Shown: piece after piece, positions 1 to 7,504 of the stretch
How the letters are laid out: each line of letters opens with the position of its first letter
How positions within the stretch are numbered: position 1 is the stretch's first letter
NCBI GenBank assembly: GCA_034658635.1
Contig: JAYEFL010000364.1
Location: 1-25,646 of the forward strand
Reading direction: 5' to 3'
Source: JABHCC01 sp034658635
GTDB taxonomy: Bacteria; Bacteroidota; Bacteroidia; Bacteroidales; UBA12481
DNA: 25,646 bases
Position numbers and translations under genes: made by a program
Notes under the pieces: generated by a model
Told to the model about the DNA's origin: nothing
Seen by the model: only the letters and a program-made list of their open reading frames with translations
The model's database searches: none

Positions 1-1622
1 GCACCAACACAAGCCCATCCGGTTGTTCCATCTGGTTTTTTAAAATGGTTTTCGAAAGATTCGGAAGGATTGGTAACTAAAAAACTGTCCTTATCGCGCT
101 GCAAATTATCAAAATAAAACTGTGCAGCACTTTTCATTACAGGGTAAACCTCTTGTAAATATTCTTTATCAAGGGTAAATTCGTAATGTTCCCAAAGGTG
201 GTGGCAAAGCCAGGCACTTCCTACCTGGTAGATTGCCCATAATCCGGAACCTCCAACAGGTGAAGTTGTTCGCCATATATCGGCATTGTGGTGTGCAATC
301 CAACCACCTGTACCATACATGTTTTTTGCTGTTTTAGCTCCGTCAACTGTGAGTTCTTTGGTGAGTTCGATTAAGGGCAAATGAAGTTCTGATAAGTTGG
401 CAGTTTCAACACTCCAGTAGTTTATTTGAGCATTACAGTTCAATGTCCAATTCGCACTCCAGCCAGGCTGCAACAAGCGGCTCCAAATCCCCTGTAAGTT
501 TGAAGGTTGAGCAAATTTTCCCGGTCTTGAACTTGAAATCAACAGATATCGTCCAAACTGAAAATAGAGTGCTGTCAGACCCGGGTCTTCACCCGGTTTA
601 TAGTTTTTTATCCGGTCATTAATGGGCAAATTACCAGCTTCACTTTCGCCCAAATCAATACTTACCCTTCCAAATAATTCAGAATAATCGTTTATATGTT
701 GTTTCTTAAGTTCTTTATAATCAATACTTTTCAGTGATGATATTTGTTGATTGCAAATCTTCTCATAATCGTTTCCCTCTGTAACAGGATTTTTATCAAA
801 ACCGTTAAAACTTGTTGCTGCACATAAAATCAGTTCTACTTCATCGGCATTTTCCACAACAATTTCATTGTTTCTACTTTTTACTACTCCACCTTTATTT
901 CGCACCAATAAATTCATTTGAAAACGCATTCCATGACCATCCTCATAAACGGGTGGTTTTACACCAGTATAGTCCGGATAAGCATGTTTTGGTGCATTCC
1001 CGCTTAAAATAACCTGATTGCCCTTTACTTCAACCTGATGTTTTAGCAAACTGCTTAGAGATGTAGAAAAATTCAATTGTCTGGGTTTGCTTGCAGATAA
1101 TTTTACTACAATTGCTTTGTCAGGAAAGGATGCGAATACCTCCTTTTTGTAATCCACGTTTTCAATGGAATAATCAACGGTTACCAATCCATTGTCAAGG
1201 TCGAGTTGACGACTGTAGTTTTCTACTTTGTCTTTGGGGGTTGAATTTATCACCAAATCACCCATGGGCATGTAGCTTTCGTTGTATTCGCCAAGCATGG
1301 TTTTGTTGATAAGCTTTTCTGCCTTTTTTGTTTTACCATCGAGTAGTAATTGTCGGATTTCCGGCAAATGCTTAATAGCTTCGTAGTTCTGTAAATCGCG
1401 TGGTTCGCCCGACCATAAAGTTTCTTCGTTAATTTTAATGGTATCAGATTCAATGCCTCCGTAAACCATTCCTCCAAGTGTACCATTTCCGATTGGGATG
1501 GCTTCATTCCAGGTTTTGGCAGGTTGATTAAACCAGATTACGGTTCTCTTACTTTTGTCTCTATCTGCAACACAGGATGTGGTAAGGATTACCAGAAGAG
1601 TGATGATGATTAGTTGTTTCAT
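1..1622 (-). CDS. GH95 alpha-L-fucosidase-type lipoprotein (3' end outside window)
   Basis: Probable exported glycoside hydrolase of family GH95 (alpha-1,2-L-fucosidase / L-galactosidase type), removing terminal fucose-like sugars from glycans. The frame is open from the ATG at 1622 to the window edge, about 540 codons, so the C-terminal part of a roughly 800-residue protein is missing. Residues 1-17 form a lipoprotein signal ending in a TTSC lipobox. The N-terminal GH95 beta-domain shows WNEAIPIGNGTLGGMVYGG and INEETLWSGEP. In the catalytic barrel, TLNCNAQINYW holds the two Asn residues expected in the active site, and TNPSESFEN near the edge carries the probable general-acid Glu; these roles are by analogy with characterised GH95 enzymes. 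A broken RhaT-like transporter and a second hydrolase-like gene lie just upstream, which fits a deoxysugar-scavenging locus. The family call is firm; the exact substrate (fucose, L-galactose or other) cannot be read from sequence. Confidence 0.9.
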   Translation of the reverse strand, partial: MKQLIIITLLVILTTSCVADRDKSKRTVIWFNQPAKTWNEAIPIGNGTLGGMVYGGIESDTIKINEETLWSGEPRDLQNYEAIKHLPEIRQLLLDGKTKKAEKLINKTMLGEYNESYMPMGDLVINSTPKDKVENYSRQLDLDNGLVTVDYSIENVDYKKEVFASFPDKAIVVKLSASKPRQLNFSTSLSSLLKHQVEVKGNQVILSGNAPKHAYPDYTGVKPPVYEDGHGMRFQMNLLVRNKGGVVKSRNNEIVVENADEVELILCAATSFNGFDKNPVTEGNDYEKICNQQISSLKSIDYKELKKQHINDYSELFGRVSIDLGESEAGNLPINDRIKNYKPGEDPGLTALYFQFGRYLLISSSRPGKFAQPSNLQGIWSRLLQPGWSANWTLNCNAQINYWSVETANLSELHLPLIELTKELTVDGAKTAKNMYGTGGWIAHHNADIWRTTSPVGGSGLWAIYQVGSAWLCHHLWEHYEFTLDKEYLQEVYPVMKSAAQFYFDNLQRDKDSFLVTNPSESFENHFKKPDGTTGWACVG

Positions 1623-1689
1623 GATGATTTACATTGTAAGAACTTACTTTTTCAATTTTTTCGTGATTAAAACTTTTAAGAACCTCTTC

Positions 1690-1951
1690 CAATCCTTGCA
1701 TCGACCCATAAGTCATTATGACAAAAGATATAATTAAAGTAACAAGTGCGATTATCAACCTTAGATAGGTTTTTCTTTTTACATTTTTCCACTCTTTCAT
1801 CACCAGTCCAAGCAAATAGCTGAAAAAAAAGAGCATTGACATGTGGATGACCCAACTGGCAAACATAAAATTCCCCATTCGAACGAGGCCCCAATCCATA
1901 AAAGAAGAATTGAAAGTACCACAATGAGCCACCAATTTGACTATTAATTTC
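1690..1951 (-). pseudogene. C-terminal remnant of a RhaT-type sugar/proton symporter, frameshifted
   Basis: About 85 codons resemble the C-terminus of RhaT-family (L-rhamnose/proton symporter) membrane proteins, spread over two reading frames. The upstream frame gives GGSLWYFQFFFYGLG. The next frame gives VRMGNFMFASWVIHMSMLFF, then SYLLGLVMKEWKNVKRKTY and a last hydrophobic helix ending in VIMTYG. The switch sits at 1885-1888, where four bases (CCTC on the minus strand) stand where three would keep frame. The roughly 250 N-terminal codons are absent: homology starts just past the stop codon of the hydrolase-like gene upstream (1953-1955). This looks like a transporter truncated by deletion and then frameshifted; a sequencing error could explain the frameshift but not the missing N-terminus. 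Downstream limits are uncertain, because the open frame runs on into the GH95 leader region with no clear native stop. Confidence 0.7.
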
Positions 1952-1952
1952 T

Positions 1953-3563
1953 CTACCTAACAACTGCCCTGAGTTCTGGTTTCTTACCAATTTTTGTATT
2001 TGGACTAATTGGAATTTTTAGTGTGATTTTCTCAAATGGTGCAAGTTTGCCAACAATTCTGCTTGCAATTCTAAATCGCTGGTTATTCTTAACGCTGAGA
2101 ATATAGACTATGTTTCTTTTTGAGTCAACCTGACCAAAGTTTTGAACTTCCACATCAATAGTCGTCTGATTTTCATCACGTTTTAAGATAGGATTGCGGA
2201 CAGATAGGGCAGGCTCCAAATATTTGACACCGGGAAGTCGGCTGTATCCAAATATCCAATCCCCATCATTAGTTTTCCCAATTAGTTTAGCGGTAAAATT
2301 GTTTTGATCGATGCCATTACCTACTCCTGAAAAAGTGACCATGAGATCTTTGCCAATAGGCTCTGATGCTAGCACAGTGCAACCTTTTCCATAATTTACA
2401 AGATCCGGGGCGCCTAGTCGTAATGATTTAAGGTCGATATCTTTTTGAGGATCGAATCCATCCTCATGCTCAATCTTGAGTCGAATTTCCCGTGTTTTAT
2501 TAGTTATTGGCTTCTCGTCTGGTATACTTATCAGACGGCCTTTTTTTAGTGGTATTATAATATGTTTGGAGCTATGATTATCATTTTCCAGATCATTCCA
2601 CTTAATAGTATCTATTACAGCAAAATGAGCCTGGCTTGCTCGTCCGTAAGAATCTTGCAAAACTTTAATTCTTTCATATTTGAACCAGTCGACCTTGGTA
2701 CCATCTTCATATTTTGCTAGTCCTGGCATGTAAGCTTCACCTGGATCAACTTTCCATTTTATGCCATCCTTGGAGCGTAAGTAATATGCTATTCGTCCCC
2801 GCCAATCATTGACGATCATGTGGTACTGAATGTTGGTTCTCCAAACTACCGGATCCTCAAAGTTGCCGTCGACCGGTGGATAAACTCTTTTATCGGTAAT
2901 CTGGTAATAGGGTGATATTCCTGTTTCACTGAACCAGATTCCGCCTCCCCGGCATACCATAAGGTAAGAGCTATCCTCTCTCCGGGCGAAGGATAGATTC
3001 GATAATCCCTCTATGATCTTTCTATCACGAGGATCGAATTCGAATTCACTTTTAGTCCAGGGGCCATCCAGGTTATTGCTGATATAATATGCATTCATCA
3101 CATAAATCACATAGCGGCCATCGCCAAGTTGGAAAACTTCTGGATTATGCCCGGGGCCGATAGAATCTTTTACAGTATATGGGCCAAAGGAATTTTCTGC
3201 AACAGCGTGGAATACAGTGGATTTCGACCAGTACATATGCCCTTTGGGGGAATCCTCACGCCAACCACATACAAAAAGATGGTATTTGCCGTCTTCTCCT
3301 AATACAGCATTCCCTCCCCAATAAGAATACTTATTATTCTCCAATCCGTTGTCGATATAACGAGGCACCGTATTGGCGGCTCCCCAGGTATCGCTGGTCA
3401 GTTTGCCCATTATCGGCATGGGCATAAATCTGTCCATGAATCGACCTCCCAATGCCAGAGAGTCCCATTCCGAAGGGCGTTCACGTTCTGTAATTTGTGC
3501 CTGGGAAACAATAGGCAGAGTGCAAAAACATATAAATATCAGCGCAAAAAGCTTAGATCGCAT
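1953..3563 (-). CDS. secreted beta-propeller glycoside-hydrolase-like protein
   Basis: A 536-residue exported protein with a Sec signal peptide (residues 1-22, cleavage near SQAQ). Residues of about 75-300 have the blade-like repeats of five-bladed propeller glycosidases (GH43/GH117 and relatives). Visible are YWGGNAVLGEDGKYHLFVCG, GHNPEVFQLGDGRYVIYV (138-155), a GGGIWFSE strand and EDPVVW at 236-241, whose acidic residue sits where propeller glycosidases place a catalytic Asp/Glu. The C-terminal 150 residues look like a beta-sandwich. I expect action on an exported or periplasmic glycan, but I cannot assign the CAZy family or substrate. Clustering with GH95 supports a glycan role. The start was chosen because it precedes the signal peptide directly, and the gene reads divergently from the transglutaminase gene. 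It could instead be a non-catalytic propeller lectin. Confidence 0.7.
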   Translation of the reverse strand: MRSKLFALIFICFCTLPIVSQAQITERERPSEWDSLALGGRFMDRFMPMPIMGKLTSDTWGAANTVPRYIDNGLENNKYSYWGGNAVLGEDGKYHLFVCGWREDSPKGHMYWSKSTVFHAVAENSFGPYTVKDSIGPGHNPEVFQLGDGRYVIYVMNAYYISNNLDGPWTKSEFEFDPRDRKIIEGLSNLSFARREDSSYLMVCRGGGIWFSETGISPYYQITDKRVYPPVDGNFEDPVVWRTNIQYHMIVNDWRGRIAYYLRSKDGIKWKVDPGEAYMPGLAKYEDGTKVDWFKYERIKVLQDSYGRASQAHFAVIDTIKWNDLENDNHSSKHIIIPLKKGRLISIPDEKPITNKTREIRLKIEHEDGFDPQKDIDLKSLRLGAPDLVNYGKGCTVLASEPIGKDLMVTFSGVGNGIDQNNFTAKLIGKTNDGDWIFGYSRLPGVKYLEPALSVRNPILKRDENQTTIDVEVQNFGQVDSKRNIVYILSVKNNQRFRIASRIVGKLAPFEKITLKIPISPNTKIGKKPELRAVVR

Positions 3564-3753
3564 TTCAAATCATTTTTAGATTTGGAAAGTAGTGAATTTT
3601 GAAATACAAAATATTTTAGTCGGGCAATATCTGGAGTTCGTCTGTTTATTATAGCTATTTGTCGATTAATCATTGTCTAAGTGAAGCACATTGAGTTTAA
3701 TACCGTCTTATATAATAGGAGGCGCATTTTTTCAAAACCTAAAATAAAAAGTC
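3564..3753. other. divergent intergenic region
   Basis: A 190-bp AT-rich spacer between divergently transcribed genes (minus-strand hydrolase-like gene, plus-strand transglutaminase-like gene). It must hold both promoters unless one gene is read through. A TAGATTTG octamer near 3578-3585 matches the Bacteroidota -7 consensus on the plus strand, but it lacks a well-placed -33 partner and is about 170 bp from the start codon, so I do not call it. No stable hairpin or RNA gene was seen. Confidence 0.4.
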
Positions 3754-5232
3754 ATGTTATTCAATCACAAAATTTCCACACTTATTTGCATACTAATATG
3801 CATTCTATCAGTTGATCCATGCTACAGTAACACACAACAAGAGAAGTATTATGTGGCTATTGAGTTCAATAAGGTAGTATGTGGCTATTCAGAGATTACC
3901 CTGAGCGATAGTTTGGTAAATGGTAACAAGATCACTGTTTTGAGGCAGGAGGTTCATTTTGATTTTTCTGCCTTGGGTAGAGACATGTCTCAATATCAGA
4001 AATTCACCTATCATATTGACCCTGCGACAGGGAATTATATTTATCATGACAGCTTCCTAAAGCAAGAAGGAATGGAAAGGGGAGGGCGTGCTTATGTGGA
4101 GGAGGGAAGAGTTCGATTTATTTCCTCTGACAGCCTGGCTGCGGAGATTTTTGATCTGCCGGAGAACACTATTCTTCCTAATACCCAGATTTTTCTTCAT
4201 TTGAGAAATGATTTTGCAGATCAGGCTCTGGAACACAAGGTTTATTCGGTGTTTGATATTAGGACTGGAAAAACTGAAGAGATGTCATATTCAAAAACGG
4301 GTGAAGAGAAGATGGAGTTGGCAAATAAGGTTTATGATGCAGTTGTATTCAGTGAGTCTGATGCGGTCACCGGAATTGTGACAAAGATCTGGATAGATAA
4401 GAAGACAGGTTTAAGACTCCGGATGGAATCACCGTCTCAACTCACTATGTATCTGGCTGATGTATCTATAAAAGAAAATATTACTACAGGCAATTGGGAT
4501 GATGTTATTCTGGGTAAAACCAACATGTATATTTCGAGTATACGGGGAATTACCTCCATGAAAGTTAAAGTTAAATTGGATGCAACACCTGCTCCCGCTC
4601 TTGATGATATACAGATCACAGGTCAGAATTTTGCCGGTGATATAAACGGACATAGTATTGATGGGATCTTTGAAATCTCACACAAGCGATACAAGGGTGA
4701 AAACTCTCCCGGATTCCCAATTGATACTAAAGAATTTAAGGACATTAAGCCTTACCTCGAGCCAGAAACATACATTGAGTCTGATGATCCGGTGCTGATT
4801 GAGGCCGCCCGAGATATCACGGAAGGATCTGAGGATTTGTGGGATGCAGCCTGCAGAGTAAGCCACTGGGTAGTGAAGAATATAGATGGCTCACTTCTGG
4901 CTGGTACAGCCCGTGAAACCTATGACCATAAATCAGGTCTTTGCGCCGCTCAGTCAATGCTGATGACTGCTTTGTGCAGGGCTGCAGGTATTCCATCAAG
5001 AGTTGTATGGGGTTGCATGTACTGTCATGAGCGTGGGGGGAGTTTTGGACATCATGCCTGGAATGAGGTCTTTATGGGTGAGACTGGTTGGGTACCCCTT
5101 GATGTTACGAGTCATGAGCCAGACTATGTTGATTCAGGTCATATCCGACTAGGTGTAGTGAAATCCTTACAAACAATCATTATTTACGATACAATGGAGA
5201 TATTGGATTTTAATTCATCCAGAAATCCATAA
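3754..5232 (+). CDS. secreted transglutaminase-like superfamily protein
   Basis: A 492-residue exported protein with a Sec signal in the first 25 residues. The C-terminal part (about 345-480) is a transglutaminase-like/papain-fold domain with the full Cys-His-Asp triad: Cys397 in SGLCAAQSMLMTALCRAAG, His434 in GHHAWNEVF and Asp450 in WVPLDVTSHE. The N-terminal 340 residues are beta-rich and resemble the long beta-domain that precedes transglutaminase cores in other Bacteroidota proteins; I do not recognise a named domain. Such proteins act as periplasmic peptidases or amide-cleaving/crosslinking enzymes; the true reaction here is unknown. The stop codon ends only 2 bp before the inverted repeat of an IS remnant, so the native C-terminus may have been altered by that insertion. 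It has no same-strand neighbour, so it is probably monocistronic. Confidence 0.85.
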   Translation: MLFNHKISTLICILICILSVDPCYSNTQQEKYYVAIEFNKVVCGYSEITLSDSLVNGNKITVLRQEVHFDFSALGRDMSQYQKFTYHIDPATGNYIYHDSFLKQEGMERGGRAYVEEGRVRFISSDSLAAEIFDLPENTILPNTQIFLHLRNDFADQALEHKVYSVFDIRTGKTEEMSYSKTGEEKMELANKVYDAVVFSESDAVTGIVTKIWIDKKTGLRLRMESPSQLTMYLADVSIKENITTGNWDDVILGKTNMYISSIRGITSMKVKVKLDATPAPALDDIQITGQNFAGDINGHSIDGIFEISHKRYKGENSPGFPIDTKEFKDIKPYLEPETYIESDDPVLIEAARDITEGSEDLWDAACRVSHWVVKNIDGSLLAGTARETYDHKSGLCAAQSMLMTALCRAAGIPSRVVWGCMYCHERGGSFGHHAWNEVFMGETGWVPLDVTSHEPDYVDSGHIRLGVVKSLQTIIIYDTMEILDFNSSRNP

Positions 5233-5540
5233 AATAGGGTTTGCTGATAAAGTCAATTCAACAAAAAACTGCATGTAGACATTTTCTTGAATTGCAGCAA
5301 TAACACCCCTATCATCCAGCTTTTCAATGTGTTTAATAATCAATGCACCTAAAACAACACGTGGAGAAATGCCTGGTCGACCAAAGTCTTTTGTCATCAT
5401 TGACATTACGCAGAAGCAAATTTATCCTATGGAACAGCCTTACTCAGCTTAATCCATTTATTATCAGGAAGTAGTGACGCATGAAAGAGAGTTTTGAACT
5501 CTTCAATCGTTATCTGGGCTAGTGAATCATATTTCACCAC
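5215..5540 (-). pseudogene. broken IS1182/IS5-type transposase N-terminus (DUF772-like)
   Basis: The remnant reads from about 5540 (GTG) as KYDSLAQITIEEFK, then LLPDNKWIKLSKAVP, an in-frame TAG at 5427-5429 where a Trp codon is expected, DKFASA, and a TAA at 5406-5408. After a one-base frame change it continues as KDFGRPGISPRVVLGALIIK and then HIEKLDDRGVIAAIQENVYMQFF. This matches the N-terminal domain of IS1182/IS5-type DDE transposases. The final codons come from the terminal repeat and the end of the neighbouring gene. No DDE catalytic domain remains, so the product cannot transpose anything. The exact IS family would need comparison with a curated IS collection. Confidence 0.8.
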
Positions 5541-5611
5541 TATTACAGGGCAAAGTTCTTAACTTATAGAATTGATTATCAACATGGTGGATGCTTTATC
5601 AGCAAACCCTA
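5235..5611 (-). mobile_element. internally deleted insertion sequence with 18-bp terminal inverted repeats
   Basis: A 377-bp MITE-like element bounded by perfect inverted repeats: TAGGGTTTGCTGATAAAG at 5235-5252 and its reverse complement at 5594-5611. The right end leads into the start of a degraded transposase gene. At the left end the transposase homology stops abruptly against the terminal repeat, so the central and C-terminal part of a normal IS (about 1 kb or more) has been lost. Both ends show TA next to GGG, so either the repeat begins with TA or a 2-bp TA target duplication flanks a 16-bp repeat; no longer target duplication is visible. It sits 2 bp after the stop of the transglutaminase-like gene. 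Such an element could be mobilised only by a transposase supplied from an intact relative elsewhere. Confidence 0.8.
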
Positions 5612-5703
5612 AGATATTTTTTGGATTTGACCAAGAAAGAATAAAATATTGACTAAATCTTATCTCTTGGCCTTAAGTTTTATTTTCTACTTCCAATTTC
5701 CTG
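5612..5703. other. short AT-rich spacer, nothing recognised
   Basis: This is the only unannotated part of the 5233-5703 gap once the IS remnant is removed. It is AT-rich, contains no ORF or clear hairpin, and lies at the 3' side of the ABC permease pseudogene. Confidence 0.5.
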
Positions 5704-7427
5704 CTATTGCGAAAATGCCTCTGCCGGATTAGCTTTAGCAGCTTTGATTGCTTCCTGACTAATGGTAATAGCCGCAACAATCAGTATACCTATTGCTATC
5801 GCAAGAAGTGTGATGGTAAAACCTAGCATGTCGAAATTGATTCTGTAGGCAAAATTCTGCATCCATTTGTTAATCAGGAAGTAAGCTGGAATAGCAAGCG
5901 CAGTTGAAATTACTAACAGAACATAAGTTTCTTTGAACAAAAGCACTACGATTTGCATAATGCTGGATCCATAAGTCTTTCTGATAGCAATCTCTTTTGT
6001 ACGCAAAATTGTGGCGAAAGAAATCAACCCCAGAAGTCCGAGACAGGAAATAATTATGGATAATATTGAGAAAATCAGCATAATCTGACTTGTTTGTTTC
6101 TCAGATCGGAATATACGATCGAAGTAATCTTCCAACCAAAATGAATCAAGCGGGTAATTTGGGGCCATTGAACTCCAGGTTTCGTCAACAAATTGCATAA
6201 CATCTGAATTAGCTTCTCCATTTGTTTTAATACATAAGTACCCATGAGAACCTCTTCCGATTGTGTACAGTATAGCAGGACCGATTGGTTGTTGCATTGA
6301 TTCGAAATGAAAGTCCTTTACTACACCTATGATGGGTATGTATTCAATTTCATCGCTGTTTTGGGATGGAAACCAGAATCTGGTTTCAAGGGGATTCTCA
6401 ATTTGGAGTTCTCTCATTGCTGCCTCATTAATAATCACCCCTGATGAGTCTGTAGATCTCTCTATATCGAAAAATCGTCCTTCTGCCATCTCAAGTCCCA
6501 TAACTTCATCCCATTCGAAACTAACAGACGTTGACATTAGGGTGTATATTTCATCCGGTCCGTGTCCCTCAAGGAAGTGTGCGTTATTTGAGAATATGGT
6601 TCCAGGTAAGTGCCGAGACCGTGCAACTTGCTGAATATTGGCCTGACTCATAAGTTCTGTTCTGAATGCATCATATTGAGTGCCCAAAAATTCTCCACTA
6701 TTGACAATGAGTACATCCTCTTTTTCAAATCCCAGGTCTTTATTTTGCATGAATTTCAATTGCCGGTAGGCAGTGGTAGTACTGGTTAGAATAATCAGTG
6801 TTACGGCGAATTGCAATACAACCAATACTTTTCGTAGTCTGCCACGGTTGCTGGTGCCACTTAAAGTGCCTTTAAGAACAATGGCTGGTTGTGTATTTGC
6901 CAGAACTAAAGCCGGATATAATCCGGCAAGTATCCCAACAATGATTCCCAATGCTAATAAAGCCATAATCAGATAAATGCTGCTTAAGGGGTTAAATATT
7001 AGTGATGATTGGACTAAATTGTTAAAGATCGGCATTAGTAGTAATGCCGCAATTATTGCGAGTATTAATGAAATGAGGCTTAAGAGAGTGGATTCAGTAA
7101 GGAATTGGATAATTAGCGAAGATCGGGATGATCCTAATAGTTTCCTGATCCCAACTTCCAGCGAGCGACTAACAGATCTTGCTGTTGCCAGATTAATGAA
7201 ATTGATGCTGGCAACAATCAGGATTAACAGGGCTAATGCACCGAATATCAATACATATGATTTGTTGCCTGTGGGCTCAATTTCATATTGTTGGTGAGAT
7301 GAAAGATGAATGTCTGTAAGTTTGGTGGTGATATAATTAAAGGTGTTTCCCTGAGCATAGAAATCATCTATGCTTAAGTTCAGCATTTGCTTCAGCAGAG
7401 GGCCGACCTAAAATAATTCTTAAACAT
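5704..7427 (-). pseudogene. MacB/FtsX-type ABC transporter permease, large internal deletion
   Basis: A remnant of the roughly 800-residue ABC permeases with two FtsX domains and MacB-like periplasmic domains. The typical start MFKNYFRSAL is present at 7427-7398, then the frame hits TGA. One frame over, the text resumes as PLLKQMLNLSIDDFYAQGN and stays open for about 560 codons. That part includes the LTDIHLSS segment, an FtsX helix block (ALALLILIVASINFINLATA), the second MacB-type periplasmic domain and the last FtsX block, ending in KANPAEAFSQ. About 230 codons covering TM1 and most of the first periplasmic domain are missing, and the junction at about 7398-7405 is out of frame. An internal ATG at 7386 opens a 560-codon frame, but that protein would lack its first membrane anchor. 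No ATP-binding partner gene is adjacent. The deletion is visible directly; loss of function is inferred. Confidence 0.75.
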
Positions 7428-7504
7428 AGATTTAGATTTGATGAGATCAGTAAATAAGTCCATCCTTAAGACGGTGAATAAACCAGTTAGTTACAAATCC
7501 AAAA

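Noticed and set aside
1250..1507. 85-codon minus-strand frame inside the GH95 gene
   Set aside because: It is an out-of-frame shadow of the GH95 coding sequence, which is continuous from 1622 to the window edge.
3717..3722. AGGAGG as ribosome binding site for the transglutaminase-like gene
   Set aside because: It is 31 nt upstream of the ATG at 3754, too far to act as a Shine-Dalgarno site, and no closer start codon in frame exists.
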